A stretch of 64,000 bases of DNA from assembly GCF_036621135.1 (NCBI RefSeq), contig NZ_JAZIBG010000054.1:124001-188000 (forward strand), given 5' to 3'. Both the position numbers and the translations under genes were made by a program. This DNA comes from Aquincola agrisoli (GTDB lineage Bacteria > Pseudomonadota > Gammaproteobacteria > Burkholderiales > Burkholderiaceae_C). Position 1 is the first letter of the stretch. Every line of letters starts with the position of its first letter. Under the pieces are notes generated by a model that worked only from the letters and a program-made list of their open reading frames with translations, was not told where the DNA came from and made no database searches. This document shows, in pieces, positions 1 through 6,932 of the stretch.

Positions 1-1
1 C

Positions 2-625
2 CGGGCGCAGTGGGAAGAGCTGATCCCGGTGCTGAAGGCCGGCGGCCTGCTGCCCTACCTCGACATCGCCTACCAGGGCTATGGCGACGGCATCGCCGAG
101 GACGCTTTCGCGGTGCGCGCGCTGGCCAGCGCGGGGCTGTCGTTCTTCGTCGCCAACTCGTTCTCGAAGAGCATGAGCCTCTACGGTGAACGCGCTGGCG
201 CCTTGAGCGTGGTGTGCGAAGACGCGGCCGAGGCCCAGCTGGTGCTGGGCCAGATGAAGGCCACCGTGCGCCGCAACTACTCGAGCCCGCCGCTGCACCC
301 GGGGGCCGTGGTCGCACGCGTGCTGACCGACCCGAAGCTGCGGGCCGACTGGGAGGCCGACGTGGCCGCGATGCGCGAGCGCATCCTCGCGATGCGCAAG
401 GGCCTGCATGCGGTGCTGTCGGCCAAGCTGCCGGGCCGCAACTTCGACTACTTCCTGACCCAGCGCGGCATGTTCAGCTACACCGGCCTGTCGGCCGAGC
501 AGGTCGACCGGCTGCGCGAGGAGCATGCGGTGTACCTGGTGCGCTCGGGCCGCATCTGCGTGGCCGGGCTGTCCACCCGCAACGTCGACGCCGTCGCCAG
601 CGCGATGGCGGCCGTCATGGCCTGA
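2..625 (+). CDS. Aromatic/aspartate aminotransferase, C-terminal part (truncated by window edge)
   Basis: This is the C-terminal half of a PLP-dependent class I aminotransferase of the AspC/TyrB type, which moves amino groups between aromatic amino acids or aspartate and 2-oxoglutarate in the cytoplasm. The reading frame is open to the left edge, so the real start lies outside the window. Visible family features are the DIAYQGYGDG block and the Schiff-base lysine in SFSKSMSLYGERAG (Lys codon 167-169), followed by the NYSSPP and SGRICVAGL segments near the end. The last residues match the normal C terminus, so nothing is missing at the 3' side. Aromatic versus aspartate preference cannot be decided from this part. 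Confidence 0.93.
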   Translation, partial: RAQWEELIPVLKAGGLLPYLDIAYQGYGDGIAEDAFAVRALASAGLSFFVANSFSKSMSLYGERAGALSVVCEDAAEAQLVLGQMKATVRRNYSSPPLHPGAVVARVLTDPKLRADWEADVAAMRERILAMRKGLHAVLSAKLPGRNFDYFLTQRGMFSYTGLSAEQVDRLREEHAVYLVRSGRICVAGLSTRNVDAVASAMAAVMA

Positions 626-651
626 CGACGGCACCTCCACGGGAGCGGACG

Positions 652-1053
652 ATGAGCGAGAGCATCCTGTCGCATGTGTCGCTGGGCACCAACCGGTTCG
701 ACGAAGCGGCCGCGTTCTACGACCGCGTGCTGGGCGCGCTCGGCATCGGCCGCGTGATGGCGCATCCCGGGGCGGTGGCCTATGGCCGCACCTTTCCCGA
801 GTTCTGGCTGCAGACGCCGATCGACGGCCAGCCCGCGGCCACCGGGAACGGCACGCACGTGGGATTCCTTGCGGGCAGCGAGGCCGAGGTGGATGCGTTT
901 TATGCCGCCGCCCTGGCCGCCGGCGGCCGCGGCGACGGGCCTCCCGGCCCCCGGCCCCACTATGGCGAGCCGTACTACGGCTGCTTCGTGCGCGATCTCG
1001 ACGGCCACAAGGTCGAGGCGATGGTCTGGCGGGGCGGCCCCTCAGCGGCCTGA
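652..1053 (+). CDS. VOC (glyoxalase/bleomycin resistance) family protein
   Basis: A 133-residue single-module vicinal-oxygen-chelate protein. It starts with the typical first strand ISHVSLGTNRFDEAAAFYDRVL-like block, and the second beta-alpha repeat ends in YYGCFVRDLDGHKVEAM, where the terminal Glu is a usual metal ligand. The ATG at 652 lies 26 bases after the aminotransferase stop and follows a GGGAG ribosome site, so the two may be cotranscribed. Substrate is unknown; this subgroup is often annotated lactoylglutathione lyase-like without proof. Its last 12 bases overlap the end of the convergent LysR gene. Confidence 0.85.
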   Translation: MSESILSHVSLGTNRFDEAAAFYDRVLGALGIGRVMAHPGAVAYGRTFPEFWLQTPIDGQPAATGNGTHVGFLAGSEAEVDAFYAAALAAGGRGDGPPGPRPHYGEPYYGCFVRDLDGHKVEAMVWRGGPSAA

Positions 1054-2010
1054 ACCGTCCGACGGGCCGCGCCCGCAGGCTTCCATCACCAGTCCGCGCA
1101 GCCAGCGGTGGCCCGGCTGCTCATCGTGGCGGGAATGCCACAGCATTTCGACGTGCACGCCGCCCATGGCCAGCTCGGCCGGCAGCGGCCGGGTCACCAA
1201 GCGCTCCTGGTGGCCGGTTGCGCGCATGAAGGAGGTCGGCAACACCGTCAGCAGGTCCGAGTCGGCCACGACCTGGCCGGCGGTGAAAAACTGGTTGACC
1301 GTCAACGCCACCCGGCGCTGCCGGCCGAGCGCGGCCAGCGCGGCATCGATCGTGCCGTGCGCCCGCCCCGACAGGCTCACCGACAGGTGCTGCGCGGCGC
1401 AGAAGCCGTCGAGCGTCAGCTCGCCATCGGCCAGCGGGTGGCCCACGCGCATCACGCACTGGTATTCGCTCTCGTACAGGCGCTCGCGGCGGATCGCTGA
1501 ATCCAGCCCCTGCCGCAGGATCGCCATCACCGCCGTCGGGAAGTAGCCGATCGCGACGTCGGCTTCGTTGTTTTCGAGCAACTTACGCGGGTCGCGCGTG
1601 GTGAGCGGCAGCACCTGCAGGTTGGCCAGGGCCTGCAGCTTTTCCAGCCGAGACACCATGCCCGGCAGCAGGATCACCGCCGTGGCGTCGGCCATCATCA
1701 GCAGGAAATTCGCGGCGTCCGTGCGCGGATCGAAGCTGCTCGGCGCGATGGCCCGCTCCAGCTGGGCCAGCGCCGTGCGCACGCTCGGCCACAACGCCTC
1801 CGCCTTGGGCGTGGGCACCACGCCGAAGGCGGTGCGTGTCAGCAGCTCGTCGCCGACCAGGGTGCGCAGGCGCTTCAGCGCATGGCTCACGGCCGATTGC
1901 GACAGCGCGAGGTTGTGGGCCGCCCGCGTCAGGTTGCGCTCGTTCATGACGGCGTCGAACACCCGAAGCAGGTTCAGGTCGAGGTGGCGGAAATTGAGGG
2001 CGGCGTTCAT
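1042..2010 (-). CDS. LysR-family transcriptional regulator
   Basis: A 322-residue LysR-type regulator. The N-terminal winged helix-turn-helix (about residues 10-70) contains NLTRAAHNLALSQSAVSHALKRLR and is followed by the linker helix and a type 2 periplasmic-binding-fold effector domain. The start MNAALNFRHLDLNLLRVFDAV is the usual LysR start. It is divergent from two small genes beginning at 2117. The 106-base gap holds several short palindromes, a usual arrangement for LysR control of the neighbour and of itself. It resembles the NodD/NahR-like subgroup, but the effector is not predictable. Confidence 0.95.
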   Translation of the reverse strand: MNAALNFRHLDLNLLRVFDAVMNERNLTRAAHNLALSQSAVSHALKRLRTLVGDELLTRTAFGVVPTPKAEALWPSVRTALAQLERAIAPSSFDPRTDAANFLLMMADATAVILLPGMVSRLEKLQALANLQVLPLTTRDPRKLLENNEADVAIGYFPTAVMAILRQGLDSAIRRERLYESEYQCVMRVGHPLADGELTLDGFCAAQHLSVSLSGRAHGTIDAALAALGRQRRVALTVNQFFTAGQVVADSDLLTVLPTSFMRATGHQERLVTRPLPAELAMGGVHVEMLWHSRHDEQPGHRWLRGLVMEACGRGPSDGSGR

Positions 2011-2040
2011 GTCATGAATGCCATCGATATCTCATGTGCG

Positions 2041-2088
2041 GTGAATTCACTTTAAAGTTGCTAGGGTAAACCCGATACTACGTAGCAT
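2041..2088 (+). promoter_or_regulatory. Divergent LysR/small-gene control region with palindromes and a candidate promoter
   Basis: GTGAATTCAC (2041-2050) and CTACGTAG (2078-2085) are perfect palindromes, and GGGTAAACCC (2064-2073) has complementary 4-base arms. A promoter for the gene at 2117 could use TTTAAA (2051-2056) and GATACT (2074-2079), 17 bases apart. The palindromes would then flank or overlap it. This is motif reading only. Confidence 0.35.
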
Positions 2089-2116
2089 CCACATAGACAT
2101 CAGCCAAGGAGCCGCT

Positions 2117-2332
2117 ATGTCCCACACCACTGCCACCCTGTCCGTCAAGCCCGCCGTCCCGGCCAAGGCACCGTTCGGTGCATGGCTGCGCAAAGCCGGT
2201 GCTGGCGTCTGGCAAGCGCTTGAATCTGCTGGGCAGCGCCGTGCCGAACGCGAACTGGCCCAGTTCGCCGCGCTGCACGCCAGCCAGTTTCCCGAACTCG
2301 CCTCGTACGCCCGCAAGCATCGCGCTGGCTGA
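2117..2332 (+). CDS. Small basic protein of unknown function
   Basis: A 71-residue protein with an Ala/Pro/Lys-rich N terminus, a central amphipathic and basic helix (ALESAGQRRAERELAQFAALH) and a C-terminal ASYARKH segment. It has no signal peptide or membrane helix. The start follows AAGGAG at suitable spacing. I do not recognise a characterised family. The layout, small and basic and divergent from a LysR gene, recalls DUF1127-type genes of proteobacteria, but the defining DUF1127 motif is not evident. It is probably cotranscribed with the next small gene. Confidence 0.7.
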   Translation: MSHTTATLSVKPAVPAKAPFGAWLRKAGAGVWQALESAGQRRAERELAQFAALHASQFPELASYARKHRAG

Positions 2333-2387
2333 CCGACCCGAGCCCCCTTTTCCGCCCACCGCCTTCGTGGCGACACAGGATTTCATC

Positions 2388-2630
2388 ATGAGCACGTCCG
2401 CTACCGTCTTTGTTCCCCGTCACCAGCCGGCCCCCCGCGGCGCCAAGCTGGTCGCGCTGATCTTCAACACCTTCGCCAACATCGCCGCGCGCCGCCGCGC
2501 CGCGAAGCAGGCCGAGGTCCTCGCCGTCGAGGCCGAGGAAGTCCGCCGCTATGCCCGTGGCGTCGCCCGCCAGGACCCGGGCTTCGCGGCCGACCTGTTC
2601 GCCGCGGCCGACCGCCACATCGAGCGTTGA
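2388..2630 (+). CDS. Small basic protein of unknown function, second of pair
   Basis: An 80-residue protein beginning MSTSATVFVPRHQ. Its short hydrophobic stretch (LVALIFNTFANI) is followed by an Arg/Ala-rich helix (AARRRAAKQAEVLAVEAEEV) and an acidic-basic C terminus. The ATG at 2388 is preceded by AGGA. It lies 55 bases after the stop of a protein with the same general layout (N-terminal low-complexity tail, then a basic helix), so the two may be distant paralogues. No function is assigned. Confidence 0.65.
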   Translation: MSTSATVFVPRHQPAPRGAKLVALIFNTFANIAARRRAAKQAEVLAVEAEEVRRYARGVARQDPGFAADLFAAADRHIER

Positions 2631-2819
2631 TCGCGCCTGGCCGGCGCGGGCCGGTGCGATCGTCGTCCTGACCATCGCATCGCCGCGGCCGGCCCACGCC
2701 GCGCCCATGCGTCGCGGCACCCCTGCTTTCGGGCATCATCGCCGGCAGCCCATGAGTTGCCTGTCCCGATCGCCCCGCTGTCCGCAGAGTTCCCGCCCGT
2801 TGGCCGGCGGGCCACGCGC

Positions 2820-3776
2820 GTGACGCTGTTCCTCGTCCGGCGCCTGGCCGTGCTGGCGCTGACGCTGGGGTTGGCGTCGCTGGCGGTCTTCGCGGTGCTC
2901 GAACTGCTGCCTGGCAACGCCGCCCAGCTCATGCTCGGCGCCACGGCCACCCCCGAGGCGGTGGCGGCGCTGGAGGCCCGGCTCGGTCTCGACCGGCCCC
3001 CCGCCGCGCGCTATGCCGATTGGGTGCTCGGCCTGCTGCAAGGCCGCACCGGCATCAGCCACTTCTACGACACGCCGTCTTCCGAACTGATCGCCGAGCG
3101 GCTGGCGGTGAGCCTGCCGCTCGCCGTGATCGCGATGGCGCTCACCGCCGCCGCGCTGGCGATGGGCGTGTACGCCGCATCCCGGCATCGGCGGGCGGGC
3201 GACATCGGCATGATGGCCGTCAGCCAGATCGGCCTGTCGATCCCCAATTTCTGGCTCGCGATCCTGCTGATCCTGCTCTTCGCCGTGAAGCTGCAGTGGG
3301 TGGGGGCTGGAGGCTTTCCCGGATGGCGCGAAGCCGACGGCGGCGGCCTGCGGGCGGGCCTCGCGGCGCTGCTGCTGCCCGCCGTCGCACTGGCCGCGGT
3401 GCAGGCGGCGATCCTGGCGCGCGTCACCCGCTCCGCGGTGCTCGAGGCGATGCACGAGGACTTCGTGCGCACCGCGCGCGCCAAGGGCCTGTCGCGGCGG
3501 GCGGTGCTCTGGCGGCACGTGCTGCGCAACGCGATGATCCCCGTGCTGACCGTGATGGGTCTGCAGTTCGCGAACCTGCTGACCGGCACCATCGTGGTCG
3601 AGAACGTCTTCGTGCTGCCGGGCATCGGTCGCCTGGTGTTCCAGGCCATCGCCAACCGGGACCTGCCGCTGGTGCGCGACGTGGTGATGCTGCTGGCGGC
3701 CGCGGTGGTGCTGGTGAACTTCGCCGTCGACCTGCTGTACGCCCTCGTCGATCCCCGGCTGAGGGTGCGTGCATGA
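2820..3776 (+). CDS. Peptide/nickel-type ABC transporter permease (DppB-like)
   Basis: Inner-membrane permease of the DppB/OppB family, about 318 residues from the GTG at 2820. That start gives the family N terminus VTLFLVRRLAVLALTL and the LPGNAAQ block; an ATG at 2757 would add 21 untypical residues. It has six predicted membrane spans, and the cytoplasmic coupling motif (EAMHEDFVRTARAKGLS) matches the EAA loop. It is first of a run with the second permease (4-base overlap), a CYTH gene and two ATPases. The substrate is probably a short peptide or peptide-like amide, as an amidase follows the binding-protein gene, but this is inference. Confidence 0.92.
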   Translation: MTLFLVRRLAVLALTLGLASLAVFAVLELLPGNAAQLMLGATATPEAVAALEARLGLDRPPAARYADWVLGLLQGRTGISHFYDTPSSELIAERLAVSLPLAVIAMALTAAALAMGVYAASRHRRAGDIGMMAVSQIGLSIPNFWLAILLILLFAVKLQWVGAGGFPGWREADGGGLRAGLAALLLPAVALAAVQAAILARVTRSAVLEAMHEDFVRTARAKGLSRRAVLWRHVLRNAMIPVLTVMGLQFANLLTGTIVVENVFVLPGIGRLVFQAIANRDLPLVRDVVMLLAAAVVLVNFAVDLLYALVDPRLRVRA

Positions 3777-4597
3777 ACCGCGCGATGCGCCACCCCAGCT
3801 TCGTCGCCGGCGGCCTGCTCGTGCTGCTGCTGGCCGCCTGCGCGCTGCTGTCGCTGGCGTGGTCGCCCTATCCGCCGGCCGAGATCGACATCCCCAACAA
3901 GCTCGCGCCGCCCAGCGCCGCGCATTGGCTGGGCACCGACAGCCTGGGCCGCGACATCGCCTCGCAGCTCTGGGTCGGCGCGCAGAACAGCATCGTCGTC
4001 GGCGTCGTCGCGGTGGGCATCGGCCTGCTGGTCGGCGGCGCGCTGGGGGCCTTGGCCGCGGCGCGGCCGGGGTGGATCGACGACGTGGTGATGCGGTTCG
4101 CCGACTTCAGCTTCGCGTTCCCGGCGCTGCTCTCGGCCATCATGCTGACGGCGATCTACGGCCCCGGGCTGTTGACCAGCATCGTCGCGATCGGCCTGTT
4201 CAACATCCCGGTGTTCGCGCGCATCACGCGCGGCGCGGCGCGCGGCGTCTGGACGCGCGACTACGTGCTCGCCGCCCGCATGGCCGGCAAGGGCGGCTGG
4301 CGCATCACGCTCGACCACGTGCTGCCCAACATCGCCGCCGTGCTGATCGTGCAGGCGACGATCCAGTTCGCCATCGCCATCCTGGCCGAGGCGGCGCTGA
4401 GCTACCTGGGCCTGGGCACGCAGCCTCCGCAGCCCAGCTGGGGCCGCATGCTGAATGAGGCGCAGACCCAGCTCTTCCAGGCGCCGATGCTCGCCGTCTA
4501 CCCCGGCGCGGCGATCGCGCTCAGCGTGCTGGGCCTCAACCTGCTGGGCGATGGCCTGCGCGACCTGCTCGACCCGCGGCTGGCCCGCGACCGCTGA
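3773..4597 (+). CDS. Peptide/nickel-type ABC transporter permease (DppC-like)
   Basis: Second permease of the importer, 274 residues. It has an N-terminal membrane helix and a periplasmic LAPPSAAHWLGTDSLGRD motif, which is nearly diagnostic of DppC/OppC proteins. The EAA coupling loop (TRDYVLAARMAGKGG) and a C-terminal GLNLLGDGLRDLLDPR end the protein. The ATG overlaps the stop of the upstream permease (ATGA, 3773-3776), so translation is probably coupled. Length is normal for the family. Confidence 0.94.
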   Translation: MNRAMRHPSFVAGGLLVLLLAACALLSLAWSPYPPAEIDIPNKLAPPSAAHWLGTDSLGRDIASQLWVGAQNSIVVGVVAVGIGLLVGGALGALAAARPGWIDDVVMRFADFSFAFPALLSAIMLTAIYGPGLLTSIVAIGLFNIPVFARITRGAARGVWTRDYVLAARMAGKGGWRITLDHVLPNIAAVLIVQATIQFAIAILAEAALSYLGLGTQPPQPSWGRMLNEAQTQLFQAPMLAVYPGAAIALSVLGLNLLGDGLRDLLDPRLARDR

Positions 4598-4615
4598 CGA
4601 CACCCCGCTGACAGC

Positions 4616-5137
4616 ATGGCCCGCAACATCGAGATCAAGGCCCGTATCGCCAGCGTGCAGGCGCTGCTGCCGCGCGCCCAGGCGCTGGCCGATTCCCCCG
4701 AGCCGGTCGTGATCGACCAGGACGACACGTTCTTTGCGTGCGCCGCGGGCAGGCTCAAGCTGCGCCAGTTCACGCCGAACGCCGGGGAACTGATCCACTA
4801 CCACCGCGCCGACGTGGCGGGGCCGAAGCTCTCCGACTACGTGCGCGTTCCGACGGCCGAGCCGGCGCTGCTGCGCGAGGCGCTGCGGCGCGCCCACGGC
4901 GAGGCCGGACGGGTGCGCAAGCGGCGGCTGCTGCTGACGGCGGGCGCCACGCGCATCCACCTGGACGCCGTCGAAGGCCTGGGCGACTTCCTCGAACTGG
5001 AAGTCGTGCTGCGCGACGACGAGGCGCCGGGCGACGGGGAGGCCGTCGCCCGGGCGCTGCTGCGGGGCCTCGGGATCGCCGATGCCCAGCTGCTGCAAGG
5101 GGCGTATGTCGATCTGCTGCGTGCGGGGGCCGCGTGA
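4616..5137 (+). CDS. CYTH-domain protein (class IV adenylate cyclase/triphosphatase-like)
   Basis: A 173-residue single-domain CYTH protein. Triphosphate-tunnel residues are visible: NIEIKAR at the N terminus, QDDTFF, GRLKLRQF, HYHRAD, RKRRLLL and the metal-binding block HLDAVEGLGDFLELEV. CYTH enzymes bind triphosphate groups and act as adenylate cyclases, thiamine triphosphatases or inorganic triphosphatases; the activity cannot be told from sequence. It sits inside the ABC transporter run, 18 bases after the permease, and its stop overlaps the GTG of the next ATPase gene. It is therefore cotranscribed with a transporter to which it has no obvious tie. Confidence 0.88.
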   Translation: MARNIEIKARIASVQALLPRAQALADSPEPVVIDQDDTFFACAAGRLKLRQFTPNAGELIHYHRADVAGPKLSDYVRVPTAEPALLREALRRAHGEAGRVRKRRLLLTAGATRIHLDAVEGLGDFLELEVVLRDDEAPGDGEAVARALLRGLGIADAQLLQGAYVDLLRAGAA

Positions 5138-6153
5138 CGCAGGACGCCGCGCCTCACCCGCTGCTCGACGTGCAGGACCTGCGCGTCACCCTGCCGACGG
5201 CGCAGGGGCCGGTGGACGCCGTGCGCGGCGTGTCGTTCGTGCTGCAGCGCGGGCAGGCCCTGGGGCTGGTCGGCGAGTCCGGCTGCGGCAAGTCGCTGAC
5301 CGCGCTGGCGCTGATGGGGCTGCTGCCCGAGCGCGCCGCCCTGGCCGGGGCCGTCCGGCTCGACGGCAGGGACCTGCTCACGCTGGACGACGCCGCGATG
5401 TGCCGCGTGCGTGGCGCCCGCATCGGCATGGTGTTCCAGGAGCCGATGACGGCGCTGAACCCGCTGCACCCGATCGGCCGCCAGATCGCCGAGCCGCTGC
5501 GCTTGCACCGGGGCCTGGGCGCGGCGGCGGCCCGTGCGGAGGCGCTGCGCCTGATGGAGCGTGTGCAGCTGCCGCAGGCGGCCCGCCGGCTCGATGCCTA
5601 CCCGCACCAGCTGTCCGGTGGTCAGCGGCAGCGGGTGGTCATCGCCATCGCGCTGGCTTGCGGGCCGGACCTGCTGATCGCCGACGAGCCCACCACCGCG
5701 CTCGACGCGACGATCCAGCGCGAGGTGCTGGCCCTGATCGCCGCGCTCGTCGCCGAGGAGGGCATGGCCCTGCTGCTGATCAGCCACGACCTCGGCGTGA
5801 TGGCGGCCAGCGTGCAGCGGCTGATGGTGATGTACGGCGGCACGGTGGTGGAGGAGGGCCCGGCCGAGGCGCTGTTCGCCGCGCGGGCGCATCCCTACAC
5901 CCGCGGTCTCTTCGAGGCCCGTCCGCGCCTGGGCCTGCGCAACGGCGCCGACCGCCGGACGCTGCGGCTGCCGGCACTGCCGGGGCGCGTGCCGGAGCTG
6001 CACCGGCTGCCGCCCGGCTGCCCCTTCAGCGATCGCTGCGCCTGGGCGATCGGGAATTGCAGCCGCGGCCTGCCGGCGCTGGAGGCGGTCGGTGCCCACC
6101 ATGCGGCACGCTGCATCCGGCTCGACCACGTGGCGCGGGAAGCGCCGGCATGA
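5134..6153 (+). CDS. Peptide ABC transporter ATP-binding protein (DppD-like)
   Basis: A 339-residue ATPase subunit of the peptide/nickel importer. It shows Walker A GESGCGKS, signature LSGGQRQR, Walker B LLIADEPTTALD and the H-loop SHDLGV. The C-terminal oligopeptide/dipeptide extension contains the Cys motif GCPFSDRCAWAIGNC, which binds an iron-sulfur cluster in some DppD proteins. The GTG start at 5134 overlaps the CYTH stop by four bases. It pairs with the following DppF-like ATPase. Confidence 0.95.
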   Translation: MTQDAAPHPLLDVQDLRVTLPTAQGPVDAVRGVSFVLQRGQALGLVGESGCGKSLTALALMGLLPERAALAGAVRLDGRDLLTLDDAAMCRVRGARIGMVFQEPMTALNPLHPIGRQIAEPLRLHRGLGAAAARAEALRLMERVQLPQAARRLDAYPHQLSGGQRQRVVIAIALACGPDLLIADEPTTALDATIQREVLALIAALVAEEGMALLLISHDLGVMAASVQRLMVMYGGTVVEEGPAEALFAARAHPYTRGLFEARPRLGLRNGADRRTLRLPALPGRVPELHRLPPGCPFSDRCAWAIGNCSRGLPALEAVGAHHAARCIRLDHVAREAPA

Positions 6154-6932
6154 CACCGTTGCTCGCGGTCGAAGACCTGGTCAGGCACTACCGGCTGCCG
6201 CGCGAGCGGCTGCTGGCGCCGGCGCCCGTGCTGCACGCGCTCGACGGGGTGAGCTTCACGCTGGAGGCCGGCCGCACGCTGGGCATCGTCGGCGAGAGCG
6301 GGTCGGGCAAGAGCACGCTGGCGCGCCTGGTGATGGCGCTGGAGCCGCCGACCGCCGGCCGCGTGCTGCTCCAGGGGCAGGATCTGCAGGCGCTGCCGCC
6401 TGCGGCGCTGCGCCGCGCCCGCGCGCAGTTCCAGATGGTGTTCCAGGACCCGTACGGCTCGCTCGACCCCCGGCAGACGGTGGCGCGCATCGTCGGCGAG
6501 CCGCTGGAGGCGCTGCCGGGCGCCGGGCGGGCCGAGCGCCGCGAGCGGGCCGCCGAAATGCTCGACGCCGTCGGCCTGCGCACCGCCGACCTGGACAAGT
6601 ACCCGCACGAGTTCAGCGGCGGCCAGCGCCAGCGCATCGCCATCGCGCGGGCGCTGGTCACCCGGCCCCGGCTCATCGTGGCCGACGAGCCCGTCAGCGC
6701 GCTTGACGTGTCGGTGCAGGCCCAGGTGCTGAACCTGATGCAGGACCTGCAGCAGCGCTACGGCCTGGCCTACCTCTTCGTCAGCCACGACCTCGCGGTC
6801 GTTGACCTGGTGTGCGACGAGGTCGCGGTGATGCACCAGGGCCGCATCGTCGAGCAGGGGTCTCCCGACCGGCTGTTCACCCGCCCCGGCCATCCCTACA
6901 CGCAGCGCCTGCTGGCGTCGGTGCTGCGCTGA
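6150..6932 (+). CDS. Peptide ABC transporter ATP-binding protein (DppF-like)
   Basis: Second ATPase of the importer, 260 residues, with Walker A GESGSGKST, Q-loop VFQDPYGSLDPR (typical of DppF), signature FSGGQRQR and Walker B LIVADEPVSALD. The ATG overlaps the previous stop (ATGA, 6150-6153). It ends at HPYTQRLLASVLR, shorter than DppF proteins that carry a Cys-rich tail. The last 56 bases are also coding on the other strand for the end of the GGDEF-EAL gene. Confidence 0.94.
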   Translation: MTPLLAVEDLVRHYRLPRERLLAPAPVLHALDGVSFTLEAGRTLGIVGESGSGKSTLARLVMALEPPTAGRVLLQGQDLQALPPAALRRARAQFQMVFQDPYGSLDPRQTVARIVGEPLEALPGAGRAERRERAAEMLDAVGLRTADLDKYPHEFSGGQRQRIAIARALVTRPRLIVADEPVSALDVSVQAQVLNLMQDLQQRYGLAYLFVSHDLAVVDLVCDEVAVMHQGRIVEQGSPDRLFTRPGHPYTQRLLASVLR

